Below, in pieces: positions 9,505 through 21,285 of a stretch of 64,000 bases of DNA. Each line of letters opens with the position of its first letter. Position 1 is the first letter of the stretch. The notes beneath the pieces are model-generated. The model was not told the origin of the DNA and searched no databases. It saw only the letters and a list, made by a program, of their open reading frames with translations. The stretch spans positions 62,001-126,000 of the forward strand of contig JANEZZ010000729.1 in the NCBI GenBank assembly GCA_026122225.1, read 5' to 3'. Origin of the DNA: Heloderma charlesbogerti (lineage: Eukaryota; Chordata; Lepidosauria; Squamata; Helodermatidae). The position numbers and the translations under genes were made by a program.

Positions 9505-10350
9505 AAATGGCATTGAAAGCTAGACAGTGAGGTAGCCGGGTGGGCCTCACTGGGGAGAGACACCTGCAGCTACAGCACAAGAAGAAGCAAGAAGGGCAGT
9601 TCTCTGACCCACGTCCTTAATTTCTCCTGGGTGCAGGATGAGACACACGTGCTTCAGCCCAGAGGTGCCTGAAGCCATAATTTGCCAACAGTAACAGAAG
9701 CTCTTCCACAGGCTGGCCTGGCACTGAACAGAAACCAAACTGTTTTAAGTCTGGCTTCACGTCAGGGATGTGCAACTCCCACCACCAGCAAACAGCCCTC
9801 AGGCTGTGTTGAAGCAACATTGCCAGGCTTGGCGGGGGGTGTGTGTTTTTCCCTGGGCATTTTGGCTGATTGACTAGGCAGCCCCTCCTAGATAATTCGT
9901 ATTTACTTGGCAACACAGCCTGATGGCAAACGCATTCTTTGCGGTGATGCTGCTCCCTGCTTATTAGGATTAAGGTATGTAATGCTGTAATGTTATGAGG
10001 CTACACAACTGTGGTAATTTTTTTATTTTTTTTTTAATGTGCGAACTCAAAGTGATGGGAAAACAAAGCTGTAAACGCTGCAAAGGCAAGAACGTTCTAA
10101 GTTGCTTGGTTTGTGGGAAGAACCAAGGGTTTGAGGTGTGTGTGAGTGTGTGTAGGGGGGAAGATATTTCAATTATTTTACCCTTTTAAAAATATAACCC
10201 CAGTGTATAAAAAGCCACCCCTCTTTTCATCCAGCGCTGGGGACTGCACAGTGACCCATGCTCACTCTCTGATGGATGGAGGGTTGAATCTGGATCTATG
10301 AGAAGCAGTTTGAAAGCCAATTCAAGCACAGAGTTTTGGGCATGGGGTAA
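9505..10350. other. No recognised feature
   Basis: Contains T and A runs near 10018-10036 and a TG-rich patch near 10135-10152. No transposon, exon or RNA gene recognised. Confidence 0.4.
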
Positions 10351-10355
10351 CCTTG

Positions 10356-10552
10356 TCATAGGAAGCTGCCTCATACCAAGTCAGAGTCAGACCCTTGGTC
10401 TGTCTAGTTCAGTATTCTTGACACTGACTGGCAGTGGCTCTCCAGGGTTTCAGGACAGAGATTTTTCAGCCCTACCTGGAGGTGCTGGGATCAAACCTCG
10501 GACCTTCTTCACACAAAGCGGGGCTCTGCCACTGAGCTACTATGGTCCTTCC
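10356..10552 (-). mobile_element. tRNA-derived SINE
   Basis: On the complement: a tRNA-like head (GTAGCTCAGTGGCAGAGCCC; B-box-like TTTGATCCC), a core (AGAGCCACTGCCAGTCAGTG) and a 3' end GAGGCAGCTTCCTATG. The same SINE occurs at 21096, 23869, 31436, 46424, 56010, 56222 and 63204. Such heads carry an internal RNA polymerase III promoter. Confidence 0.8.
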
Positions 10553-10741
10553 CCTAAGCTACAGGCCTTCCATAGCTATTGGCCTTGGGCATGCAATGTT
10601 TGGGGAGGCATTACATTTTTGTGGGGGACGATATGGGTTACCAACATTTTTGGAGGTCATGCTGGCTTTTCAGTAAGGCTGAAAGCCTTAACCAATTTAA
10701 TTGGTCGAATAATCATTAGATTAACTAACTAAAGCTTTATT

Positions 10742-10877
10742 TATGTCTTCCCCACCCTGTTGCCTTCCAGATGTTTTGGACTACAACTCACATCAACCTT
10801 GTCTTTGGTCATGCTAGTTGGGGCTGATGGGAGTTGTAGCACAAAACATCTGGAGGGTGCCAGATTAGGGAAGCCAA
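10742..10877. mobile_element. Palindromic MITE
   Basis: The two halves are inverted: TTCCAGATGTTTTGGACTAC on the left and GTAGCACAAAACATCTGGAG on the right, with TCTTCCCCACCCTG / GATTAGGGAAGCC ends. Same family as 2212-6353 and 59137-59258. No clear duplication. Confidence 0.7.
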
Positions 10878-11131
10878 TTAACCCGTGGAAGCCAATTTTA
10901 AGTCAGTGATGTTGCAAGTTCAAGGCATGTTTGTTGATTTGTTGAAGATATTTTGCTTCTGGGGTGTTCTTATCATTAATATAATATTTGTTATTGGTTC
11001 CTTATAAACACTTCTGAGACTTTCTCCAATATATCAAAAAGGCACCCATAGCAGATGAGTCATAGTTCTCACATTTATTTAAATGTAGGTGATTAATTAA
11101 TTGAATACTTGGTTGAAAGAGAGAGAATTAC

Positions 11132-11223
11132 AATGCAATCCTATACATGTCTAGTGAGAGGTAAGCCCCTCTGAGTTCAACCGGTCCTACTCCAAGATAA
11201 GTGGGTATAGGACTACAGCCTTG
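11132..11223. repeat. Short palindromic dispersed repeat
   Basis: CAATGCAATCCTATACATGT ... GGTATAGGACTACAG, with GAGAGGTAAGCCCCTCTGAG / TACTCCAAGATAAG inside. Diverged relatives at 17803-17900, 18094-18180 and 34665-34745 share AATCCTGTGCATATTTAC-like words and AAGTAAGTC. A common, old repeat type in squamate DNA. Confidence 0.45.
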
Positions 11224-11519
11224 ATCAACTAAAAATTCTTCTTCTGAACCTGTTTTATTATCCTGAAGGGAACTTCAGTAACTCATGCCAGATCCCTCCT
11301 CACCTTCCAGAAAGTGTTTTTATTGCATCAGGCATTTGGAGAGTGAAGCAAGGTATTGAGGGAGGGACTATTTACCTGCTGCTGTTCTATCAGTTTTGTT
11401 TTTGTTTCTGTTTATATAGCTTTAAATCTTTCTTTAAAACAAACTGGAAATTCTATAGAGTTTCATGGTAGCATTTCTATATGAGTTGTGCATTTTATAT
11501 GCTCCTTCTTTGCTTTTAT

Positions 11520-11690
11520 TTATTTGGTTGTTTCCTTACTTACATTTTTATCCTGACTTTCCTCTAAGGCGTTCAGTGTAGCATACATGGTCTTCTCCCC
11601 TCCCAAGTTAGCCTCACAACAGCCCTGTGAGGTAGGCTAGCCTGAGAGACAGTTGATTGGCCCAGGGTTACCCGGTGAGCTTTGTGGGTG
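11520..11690 (+). mobile_element. MIR/CORE-SINE- or L2-like fragment
   Basis: CTCACAACAGCCCTGTGAGG, GGCCCAGGGTTACCC and GTGAGCTTTGTGG resemble the conserved core of MIR-type SINEs or a related LINE 3' end. Assignment from memory only. Confidence 0.35.
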
Positions 11691-12015
11691 ATGGCTCTTT
11701 GGGACCTTTCATTCATATATAAATGCAATCAATCACTCAATAGTCCATCCATCCATCAAATATCTACATGGCTGGGGGACTTTGATTGGACATGGCAGAA
11801 CAGAGATCGTGAGTCCTCAAAGCAGGGGTTCTTATCACTTCTAGACCTTGGAGGCATCTGGCTCACTCTTGGTGCTAAATGGACATAGTAGTCGTCATGA
11901 CCAAGGACCTCCATCTGCCATACTCCGAAGGCATGTTCTGGTTGGCCCCATACTTCTAGTCCCTAGAGCACACAATTATTTAGCTCTAGAAGAACTTTGC
12001 ATTCTGCAAAATGTT

Positions 12016-12363
12016 GAGGGGCTGTTTTCAACAGTGTTTTGGGGGGGCCTTGGGCAAGACACCCTCAATGGGCCCCCTCCCTTAGCAAGTCTACCCTTTC
12101 ACAGACATTATTACCCGCTGCTCTTGATCTTCATCCTCTTTTTCATTGTGAACACTTGCTTACCTGAGCAAGGCAGCCATGGCATCTCCTGTTCCTTCTG
12201 CTCAATACCATCATTGTCTGGGCCAGAATGAGAGGCAGGTGAAGAAGCAGGGTGCAATGGGGAAGAGGAGGAGCAACTCCAGGGGGCTCTTGTCAGTGGG
12301 CCCCTGCTGGTGTGTGGGCCCTCAGCAGATGCCCAACCATGCTGACTCTTGGCGCTGGCCCTG
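12016..12363 (-). mobile_element. CAGGGCTGG-type hAT-like MITE, copy 2
   Basis: Inverted relative to 9133-9496. Recognised by TTGGGCAAGACACCCTC, GGGCCAGAATGAGAGGCAGG and GGGGCTCTTGTCAGTGGGCC. The right end GCGCTGGCCCTG fits the terminus; the left end is eroded, so no duplication can be read. Confidence 0.7.
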
Positions 12364-13584
12364 GCTTTCACCCCTGGTAGCACCATTCATAATTGGAGGT
12401 CCTGCACCCACAGCCAGCTGCATTGCCTTTATTTTGGAAGGCAGGAAGGATACACTGGAATTCTGCCTCAAGTTCAAACAAGCCTCACACATAACTAGTC
12501 TAGGGATGGCCTTGACAGTGGTGGTGCTGGAGCAATACGGCACTTGGGGTATTTTTGAAAGAGTTTTTGTTGGCCTGAAGTTATTTCCTTTTCTCTTTTT
12601 CCTTTGCCCTTGAACTTCTTGGCCTCTTGCCTAAGGCAAGAGCCAATCTGCCAGCCAATCCATCTTCGAGCTATCCTGAATACTCTGGGGAAGGCCCACC
12701 TCGCATCCCTGGGCTGGCAGGGGACAATGCTAAGAGTGAGAGCCGTGGGGTGAGCCAGCCAGTCAATTGAGACTGCCTGCATACCGCTGCTGTGTGGAAA
12801 TGGGATGTCCTTAGGGAACCTTCCTGCAATTCAGAGGACATCACCCCCGGAAGTTGCTGGTAGAGAAACTGAGCTGCTTACATCATGCTGCTTATGATGG
12901 AGATGGGTGGGTGTTCCCAAAGGCCAGGCCAGCCAAGGCACTCCGCCCCAAAAACAGGAGAGACGGCTTTTGCACAGCATTGCCATATAGACAGGCAGAA
13001 AGACGATACCTAGGTCTGACACTCCATGACAAGAAGATCTCTTCCTTTTCTGAGCCAAGTGATGGGATGAAGGAATCTAGAAGAAGAACAGGGAAACTTT
13101 TGGGCAAGGCAAGGTTAAATTCAAAGCAAATACAGAATGCTCCAAGTTTCTTCCAGGCCAGCTGTCATATCCGAGCATTCAAATTCTCCTCTGCATGTGG
13201 TTTCAACCACCACCCGAAATTGGTAAGTGTGTATCCCGACTCTATGCCCCATACAAAACAAAACAAAACATAAAGCAAAACACCAGATTCTGTGTCAGTG
13301 TCAGTTAGGCCAATCTGTGCAAATGTATTTGTCCATTTCTCTGTAATATATTCCACTTCAGATCCAGATTTTCAAAGTATTAGGAAGTCTGTGGGACTGC
13401 CAAATGCACATCTGGAGAGTGATTCAGCAGTTGAACAGCTACTAGTTCCATGATGTAGTGCAACATCAGGCAAAATGTGTGCATGAGAGTTATTAAATGT
13501 TGATACATTCCTAAGTCTAGAAATTCCATGCAGGAGTGCACACATGAACAAGTCCCCCCTCCCAAAGCATAACAGTATCTGGGA
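12364..13584. other. No recognised feature
   Basis: Unique-looking sequence with an AAAAC microsatellite near 13253-13273. No clear exon or repeat. Confidence 0.4.
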
Positions 13585-14556
13585 TAGGGTTGGCGGAGAA
13601 TTTCTCCCCAAAACTTCGGGGGGCCGAGCACCAACGTGTTCAGCCCCCCGAAGAAGTTTCGGGGAGAAATTCTCCGCACCCCCCCTGCCCCCCGCGCCCC
13701 CCCCGGGACGGGACTTACCTTTCCCGAATGTCCCTCCCGGCGGCGGGTCCCGGCGGCGGTTCGGCGGGTCTTCGTCAGGGGCGGGGGCGGCAGCCGATCT
13801 TTCGACCGGCTGCCGCCGCCGCCATTCCAATAAAACTAAAAAAAAAACAACGCCCCTGTGATAGGCTACGTGACGATTAACGTAGCCTATCACGGCTAGA
13901 TCTGCAAAGTCAGCCGTGATAGGCTATGTAAATCGTCACGTAGCCTATCACGGGTGACTTAAAAAAAAAAAAAAAAGCGTGTACGGCTAATGGCGGCCCC
14001 CATAGGGAGCCGCCATTCACGTTCCTTATTTGGTCGCTGTAGTCTACATAAAGATTACGTAGACTACGGCGAAAATAAGGGCAACGCTATTTGCGTTGCC
14101 CTTATTTTCGCCGTAGTCTACGTAAAGATTTACATAGACTACAGCGACCAAATAAGGAACGCGAATGGCAGCTCCCTATGGGGGCCGCCATTTGCGTACG
14201 TGCTTTTTTTTTTCAAAGTCACCCGTGATAGGCTACGTGACGATTTACGTAGCCTATCACGGCTGACTTTGCAGATCTAGCCGTGATAGGCTACGTTAAT
14301 CGTCACGTAGCCTATCACGGGGGCGTTTTTCTTTTTTAAAAACTTTTTATTTCGCGGCCGGGCGAGGCGGGAAGCCTCCCCCCCGGCCTGAATTTCGGCC
14401 GGGTGAGGCAGGAAGCCTCCCCCCCGGCCTGAATTTCGGCCGGGCGAGGCGGGAAGCCTCCCCCCCCAGCCTGAACTTCGGGGGGAGAGCAGCGAAGCGC
14501 CTCCCCCCCACCGCAAAAAGCTGCGAGACCAGGTAAGTGGCTTTCGTGCACCCCTA
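13585..14556. mobile_element. Hairpin-array hAT-like element, copy 2
   Basis: 972 bases, starting TAGGGTTGGCGG and ending GTGCACCCCTA. The exact 8-bp duplication ATCTGGGA lies at 13577-13584 and 14557-14564. GC-rich subterminal blocks carry outward-facing AGGTAAGT at both ends (complement of 13713-13720; + strand 14531-14538). The core 13851-14324 is a multi-level palindrome. No transposase ORF, so it would depend on an enzyme supplied from elsewhere. Confidence 0.9.
13851..14324. repeat. 474-bp palindrome built of smaller palindromes
   Basis: The whole core is self-complementary around 14087-14088. Each half contains the same ordered set of smaller hairpins: A (13855-13895), A (13914-13953), B (13989-14017), C (14039-14067), then a central hairpin around GGGCAACGC/GCGTTGCCC, then C (14113-14142), B (14161-14196), A (14223-14262) and A (14281-14320). 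Type C (TAGTCTACGTAAA) looks like a diverged type A. Confidence 0.92.
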
Positions 14557-15440
14557 ATCTGGGATCTTGGGAACATCCAACAATTGAGAAAGCAACGAGC
14601 TGTAGATGTACACCCAGCCCGAAGCCACTTTGGATTCAGCCGGTGGGATTTTCTACAGAAATCTATTGCTAGGGTTGGATAAATGAACTGGCAACACAAC
14701 CGCTTTTGTTACACGGTTGAAGGGCATGGCTAATATTGGGGTGGGGTGGGGGTGACTTGCTCAGCTTGCAGCGCACTGCTAGGCTCTGCTCTATAAGCAA
14801 CACACAATAGAGTCAGGTACCTTCAAGAGGCTTCTTTATTGTATAATACATGAAAAAACACTGTGGAGCTGTGCGCCGTGTTTTCTCAGTTCCAAGGCCA
14901 ACACTAAGAGAAAGATGGGGAGAGGTTCCACTTGAGCCTCCTGCAAGAGCTAAAAACAGCAGGTTATCATTCCTCCCTCCCTCCCTCTCTCCCTCTCTCC
15001 CTCTCTCTCTCTCACTCACCCCCCCCATTCTAACCCTTAATAAATTGCACAGCTGCTACAGTCAATTTCATAGTCCCATCTGCATTTTCCTAAAATACCA
15101 ACAATGCTGGACTACGCTGCAGAATGTTCATACTCTACCCTACCCCCCCCCCCGCAGAATAAGAATAACAACACTGGGCTACTTTGCAGGTCTTGTGTAA
15201 CCCACACTCCCTCAGCCACAGCCCTGCCTCCTGCAATATGGGTATAACAATGATGAAGTTTATCTGCACACATTGTCAAGGTAATTTTTTAAATGTTTAT
15301 AAACGCTGAGAAAAATGTTAACAAGAACTGAGTTAGAAAGATCATGAACTCCTGTCTTTGCTGCTACCTTTTGTTTCTTGGGAGACACAGGACTGTGCAT
15401 CTTCCCTTGAGATTCTGGGACTGGCAGGGATTGTCCTTTC
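14557..15440. other. Mostly unassigned, with simple repeats
   Basis: Contains a (CCCT/CTCT)n tract near 14970-15018 and C runs near 15019 and 15144. A TAGGGCTGTGCA terminus at 15444 resembles the left end of the element at 31684, but no matching right end was found. Confidence 0.35.
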
Positions 15441-15682
15441 CAGTAGGGCTGTGCACTGCTTCAGCACGAAGCCTGCGCCCCGAGTCAAAGTGGGGCGCTT
15501 CAGGCCGCCTCCAAGGCAAGGGGGAGGAGGCACCAAGAGGCCAGAAAGCCGGCCTCGCTGCCCCTTCCAGGTCCACATTCTGCCATTTGCATTGCAGCCA
15601 CTCTCATCTGTACTCGATGGAATCCCCCCCGGGTCTAATTTACTGACCCCCCCCAGCTGGGCCTCGGCCGCCCGTTATGGGG

Positions 15683-16015
15683 AACTGGAGAGTAGAGACA
15701 GATGGGGCAGGCGTGTGCAGCACGAGGTACTGTTCCCGCTCTCAGAATGGAGTTCCCTTGGCTCGGAGGAGGCTGGTCGTGCTGCTGCCTGCTGCTCCCT
15801 CCTTGCCTTATGAGGAGGTGCTCCCACGCTGCCAGTTAAACTTGAGAGCATCCCCCCCCCCCCGTCAAGTCCTGAGCCTTGTCTGTGTGGCTGGTAACTG
15901 AAAGTAGAGACAGATGGGGCAGGGGCAGCACAGCAGGCACCGCTGCCGGTCTCAGAATGATGTCATGACTGGAATCCGGGAGTGGGCTGTTGCACCCCCT
16001 TGCCCCTGTGAGCAG
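15683..16015 (+). repeat. Two imperfect direct repeats ~213 bp apart
   Basis: AGTAGAGACAGATGGGGCAG occurs at about 15690 and again at about 15904. Similar downstream sequence follows each time (AGCAC..., then CTCAGAATG). A local duplication or two copies of one repeat; class unknown. Confidence 0.6.
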
Positions 16016-16500
16016 ACGCCCATGCTCAGGTTGTGTCTGCACATTTCAGCTCATTTAGTTCCACGTGCCAACATTCAGGGTAGCTTCTTTGCTTCTGCTC
16101 CAGCCGTGGGCTGTAATTACTCCCGGTGTAATGATCACCTTTTTCGTAATCAATTCTCCCATCCCACCAGGAATGGCTGGTTGATACTCTCTTGCAGAGA
16201 GTAAAGGCACGGCTGAAGATCCACTAAAGGTTCACGAATACATCTACAAAGCAATTATTTTAGATTAGGACTAAAGTAGGCACTGGAGTCATATAAATGA
16301 TCTGTAATTCTGTTTCAGTAATAGTAATACTCTAAACAAGAACTTAAGCAGGTCCTGTGATCCAGCTAATTATTTCGTTTTGGAAGAGAGAAGCAACACT
16401 TGCTCCACACACGCCTATTTTTGTACAGGTGTTTTGTAAGATGTTAGGTCGATTGCATAGATAAAGTTGAAAACTGCTTCCACATTTAGCATCCTTCTCT

Positions 16501-16910
16501 TAGGGATGTCAGAGAAATCTGCAATGGAACCAAATGAGTTTGGATTTTCAGGAATCCGTCCCCCGGATTCTGCAGTGGACTGGCTTTCCCCTGTTGGGTG
16601 GATTCTGTGGACTTGCACACCATTTTTCTAACTTTCTGGAATTTTGTGCAAATTTCATCATAGAAAAATATGCAAAACAACAACAACAACAACAACAACA
16701 GCAACAACAGCCCAAAATGCACATTTGCTCCCATAGGCTAAAGGGTGAAAATGCGCATTTGGGGGATTTATGCATTTTCACACATGCATTTGTGCAAATT
16801 CAGAAACAAAAAAAATGCAATTGTGTCAATGGGTGGATGATGGAACGAAAGGCACCTGACAGTCTGCTAAACACAGACTGAATAGATTTTACACAATTTG
16901 TACATTCTTA
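16501..16910. mobile_element. TAGGGATGT hAT-like element, family 2
   Basis: Starts TAGGGATGTCAGAGAAATC and ends TTGTACATTCTTA. The flanks CCTTCTCT (16493-16500) and GCGTCTCT (16911-16918) agree at 6 of 8 bases. The first ~28 bases resemble the ends of the hairpin-array family, but the inside differs (AATGCACATTTGCTCCCATA, GAAAATGCGCATTTGGGG). A (CAA)n tract sits at 16677-16703. Sister copies at 41324 and 63468. Confidence 0.75.
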
Positions 16911-17800
16911 GCGTCTCTATATCACTGCTGTAACATGTACACGTGGTGATTCATGTCCTCATTTGGGATTTTAAAGACAAGTGCCATCCATCCCTGGGGT
17001 GGTCGACATGGAAACTTTCCATGCCATGTGAAAGAAGCACAGAATCACCCACTCTATTTGTTCTAGCAGAAAAAGACATAAAGAGGTGACCATCTCTATA
17101 TTTCGCCATGTGATCGATGCACTGTATAGAATAGGATCAGCTTGAAATCCTAGTAACATAGATTCAACCTATTCACCTTGTTAAGAAAAGCAAGAATAGG
17201 CTCTGATCCTGCGTTCCAATTTACCAATTCCTGTCAATGTTGCTTTCCTGCCAGCAGTAATCAGCTTAAGGCCTTAATTGATTGAAGAACAGCTTCCTGG
17301 ATGCAGAAAACGCATAACAGAGGCTGAAGTTTTAGTTTGCTCACTCAGTTCATGCTATTTACTTTAGCAGTGTATGTGGTTTTCTTCAGTGGTGCATTTA
17401 TCACTTACTTATCTGAGAGGAGATTAGCAACAGACAAAAATGGTCTCATGTCAGTTTGAGTAAAAATATATGTCACCATTTATTTATTAAAAAGAACCAC
17501 TGAACATACATATCCAACCTTTTATGAAATTCCAGAGGTCTGCAAAATTCGTTGGACATAATTTCTCAGTTCCTAGATTGCAATGTTCCAAAACGCACGC
17601 TGATTTCTGCACTTGCCTCTGTCCCATGTACCCATTGGTGCAATCTGCATTTGTCCCTCTCCCACATCTTGACCCTGATCAGTGCTAAACAACCAGGTTT
17701 GCTAATGAGGGAGGGGGATTAGTTGCAGTTCAACTATCTATATGGCACAAAGGGGACACTGGCTTTTTACTTAAAAAAAAAAACAGATTAAAGAAATCTT
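16911..17800. other. No recognised feature
   Basis: AT-moderate sequence with no repeat, exon or RNA that could be named. Confidence 0.35.
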
Positions 17801-17929
17801 TAAAAAGAATCCTGTGCATATTTACTTAAAAGTAAGCCTCACTGATTTCATTAGGACTTACTCACAAGGTAAGTGTGTATAGATTTTCATCCTTAGCCAT
17901 TTTAACCACGTCTGCTCAGAAGTAAGTCC

Positions 17930-18060
17930 CAGTGAGCAAGTGGGTATAGGAGAGCAGCTGGGTGCCAAAAGAACAATGAAGTAGGCACCAGATGAACCTT
18001 TTTGGAGAGAATGTTCCACAACTGGGATGCCACCACCAAGAAGGTCCTCTATTTAAAGGT
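17930..18060 (-). mobile_element. L2-like LINE fragment
   Basis: GGAGAGAATGTTCCACAACT and GCCACCACCAAGAAGGTCCT match the L2-like ORF2-end region also seen at 25960-26020 and 33560-33610. Confidence 0.5.
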
Positions 18061-18180
18061 AACATAAGCCTCACATGAGGAAAAAGCCCTAAGGCTGTAA
18101 TCTGATGCACATTTATTTGGTAGTAAATCCCCTTACACACCATAGGGCTTGCTTCTTAGCAAATGTGCATAGGATCAGGC

Positions 18181-19480
18181 TCTCAGTCCTTGCCATCTTT
18201 GGCTTCTGGCCCATCAGGGAGATGGTGGGGTTCAACTAACATCCATGGGTAAGGAGCTGGAGGTAAGGACTCAAAGGGACCTGGCAAGCCAGCAATGACC
18301 TGAGGCTGAGCGGGGCAGATTTACCTGCTGACAGCTACCTCCCTTTGGGGTTCAGCAGGAGTTGGCTTCCTCATGATCAGCAGCTGGGACTTCCCTTGCC
18401 TCAGAAGTAGACTCTTGCTCATGAGTAGACCCTTCCTCCTGGGTGAAGGGGTCTGGGCCACCACAACCCATGCTCTGGAGAGCCGCAGGTGAAGGGCAGA
18501 AAATTAGGAACCAAGGCAGGGTTTGGGGAACTTTAGGACCCCAGGCGATGCAGCCCTGCAATGAGGCTCCTTAGGATGCCCCACATTTTCGGGGAGGGGG
18601 GTTGCTGTGAAATCCATATCCTCCTCATTCAAAGAGGTCCCTCCTACTGAGCTCAGGTTTGCCAGGAGCCTGACAGCTAGAAGCCACATTGCTTTATGGT
18701 ATAGAACATGTTGGAGTTCATGGGGATTCATTACTAAGTTAAGCAATTCTTCCTACGCAGTTTTTTATTACATATGACTCATATGAGATGCCCGTGCACC
18801 ATAATTGTCAGCATCCTTCTCCAGAGATTCCTAGATTTGGGCAGAGCTTTTGCTGCTGCCATGATTCTTAGAGTCATTCTTTAATTTCTCCAGGCAGTTT
18901 CAGTTTTTGATTGACACATAACTTGGGAATGGGGAACCATTTCCTCATTCCTGATGCTGTTATCTAAACAGCCATCCACACATGGACAATTGCTGACAGG
19001 AAAGTTTCTTTAGGATGTTTCATTCAGTCATCATTTCAGCCTCCAGCATCTTCTAGTTTCTAACGTGTGTCCTTTTCACAGGCAAAGGGAAACCCCATCT
19101 CTGTATCTGGCAGGTATTTCCAGATTGGGAAGCGTGCCAAACACGAAGCTTTGGCAACAGGAATCTCAACCTCCTCCTGTATCCACGAGGAACCCAGCTG
19201 ACATGCTTACAGTCTCACATCGCGATTGGGTGGTCGGGTTCAGCTTACACTTACACTTAAACCAACAAACACAACATGAACTTTGGAATAACTTTATAAT
19301 TAGTATACATAAATGAAGAGAGTTAAATATTTACAGGTATTAGGTAGGCAAAAACAATGCATACATTCAATTGACATAAAGGAACACACAAAATATGGGG
19401 GGGGAGCAAAGGGAGCTCTGTTCACCACCTCGGCTCTTTCCCTGCTATGCTTCTCCTCACCCTCTGCCTTTTATAACATC
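18181..19480. other. No recognised feature
   Basis: Apart from a G run near 19398 and ordinary mixed sequence, nothing was assigned. 19480-19560 has GCCTGATGAAGAGCTCTGGG and AAAAGCTTGCAC, wording typical of a reptile dispersed repeat that could not be classified. Confidence 0.3.
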
Positions 19481-19844
19481 TTGCCTGATGAAGAGCTCTG
19501 GGGATGTCAAAAGCTTGCACATTTTTGTGATATTTTGTTTGGCCTAATGAAGGTACTACAGCGAAATATAGGAACACTCGAAGAGAAGGAAACGTTGAAA
19601 GTAACCCTGAAAGGAAAATTGATCTGTAAGGCACAATCCTATGCCTGTTCAGGCAGAAAGAAGTCCTGCAACCTCCAACATTCCTCACCCTGGGAATGTC
19701 TGTTGGGAAAAGTGGGCACCTCCCTAATTTGCAGACAGAGGGAGCTGCAGAGAGTGAGTGCCATGACTCCAACGGCACTTTTGAACCATCATGGACGGGA
19801 CCTCTCAAATCTTGAGCACCACCAGGAAGGGATCTCCTGATGAG

Positions 19845-20110
19845 CACAGTGCCCTAACAGGCCAGGCTGTTCCTTAGGTATCCTGGTCCTGAGTTGTTTA
19901 GGGCTTTGCAAAGAAGTACCAGAACCTTAGATCTGACCCAGTAGTGTGTAGGTAGGCGGTGCAGTTCCCTTGGCAGAGGTGTAATGTGCTGGCGATTAGC
20001 AACTCCTGTTACCAACATGCCTGCGGCTCTCTGCAGCAATTGTAGCTTCCGGACCAACCTCAAGGGCAGCCCCATGTCAAGCCCACTGCAGTAATCCAGT
20101 TACACTCACA
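19845..20110 (-). mobile_element. L2-like LINE ORF2 C-terminal fragment
   Basis: The complement of 19854-20075 is open for 73 codons. It resembles the conserved C-terminal part of L2-clade ORF2: KLQLLQRAAGMLVTG, then HITPLPRELHRLPTHYWV and KVLVLLCKALNNSGPGYL. The known family pattern is LQ.AAARLVTG..R.DHITP.L..LHWLPV. Strongly 5'-truncated and inactive. Confidence 0.75.
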
Positions 20111-20481
20111 CGCTGTTCAGAGAGTCTGAGGTTCATGGAAGAAGAAGGGCCAGGAGTCAGCCCAGCTCAAAACCTTTGCATTCAAAGAAACAATAGATAT
20201 TATCGCGCACAGAGCAATATTCAAAGCAGAAGTCCCTTGTGGGTGGTGAGGGGTGGATCCATGCAATGAGGCTCTCGTTTGCCTGCCCGTCAGTTCCGTC
20301 AAGATCTAGAAGTGGCACATGTGATAGCTGTCTTCAAATATTTGAGGGGCTCCTGTATCAAGGGTGGAGCTGAGCTGTTCTCTGTTGCTCCAGTGGGCAG
20401 GACTAGAACAAATGGTGAGTGGAAAGTGCAGGTTTGGGCAGTAGATTAGGAGAAACGTCTGAACGATAAGAGCGACAGCAG

Positions 20482-20847
20482 GAGCATTTCTACACCAGCC
20501 TAAAATCCCGCATTTAAACCGGGGCTTTTGCTTCTGTTTTAAATACAAGATCAGAACAGAGTCCCTTTGCATGGGCTTCCTCCCCCACTTAGCCGAGTCT
20601 TCCATATGTTTTATTGGTCTAGCTCCTCTTATTGCAGCTTTTCCTTTTTCACGGAGGGAACTCGAGCGGAACTCAAGTGCGGTAATTTGATACCTTATTA
20701 TTTCCGGTCTTTAAAAAAAATTGAATAAGGGTCACGCAGTGTGGGAGACGCCCTGGAGGTTCACGGCGTCTTCAAAAGGACCCGTAACTTCTGTGAGTGA
20801 GCAATCTCAATAGCAGAATAAAAGTTTCGTGTGAAGAAGCCCTGGGC
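20482..20847 (+). repeat. Unclassified dispersed repeat, copy 1
   Basis: About 360 bases shared with 22610-22990. Common words are CTACACCAGCCTAAAATC, GCTTCTGTTTTA, GAGTCTTCCAT, GGAGACGCCCTGGAGG, TCACGGCGTC and TGTGAAGAA. Ends are poorly defined; no ORF. Confidence 0.75.
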
Positions 20848-21095
20848 AAACTGCTTACAGAGGTGGTGGGGCACTGCTTTGCTGGAGGTATTTCAGCAGA
20901 AGCTGAGAGGCCATCTCTCAGGAATGCTGCAGTTGCATCCTGCATCCTAAATCCTGCACTGAGCAGAAGGCCCAGCAGATGACCACCCTTTTCCAATTCT
21001 AGCACAGTCTGGAGAAATCACTGGCACTTGCGTCCAATTGGTCAGATTTAAGCATTTACCTGGAGACTTATATCTGATGGACTTCTGTATGAGCA

Positions 21096-21285
21096 CATGA
21101 TGTTGCTTTACACTGAGTCAGACTTTCTGAGTACAGTATTGTCCACTCTGACTGCTCCCAGCTTCTCCAGGATCTCAGCCAAAGAGAGGTCTTTTTCCCA
21201 GCCCAACTACCTGAGATGATTTTTTAAGTGGAGGAGCCGGGGATTGAACACAGGACCTTTTCCATGCAAAACATGTCCTGTCTTG
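21096..21285 (-). mobile_element. tRNA-derived SINE
   Basis: Complement-strand copy: TTTACACTGAGTCAGAC at its 3' side, TCTGACTGCTCCCAGC in the core and GGGATTGAACACAGGACC over the B box. Diverged. Confidence 0.7.

Noticed and set aside
13544..13893. Overlapping Pro/Gly-rich frames on both strands
   Set aside because: They span the GC-rich left end of the hairpin element and run into its palindromic core.
13851..14324. CRISPR-like or bacterial repeat array
   Set aside because: The repeats are palindromic and mirrored, lack unique spacers, and lie within an hAT-like element in vertebrate DNA.
15444..15650. Further hAT-like element starting TAGGGCTGTGCA
   Set aside because: No matching right end or duplication was found, so it is only mentioned as a possible relative of 31684-32332.
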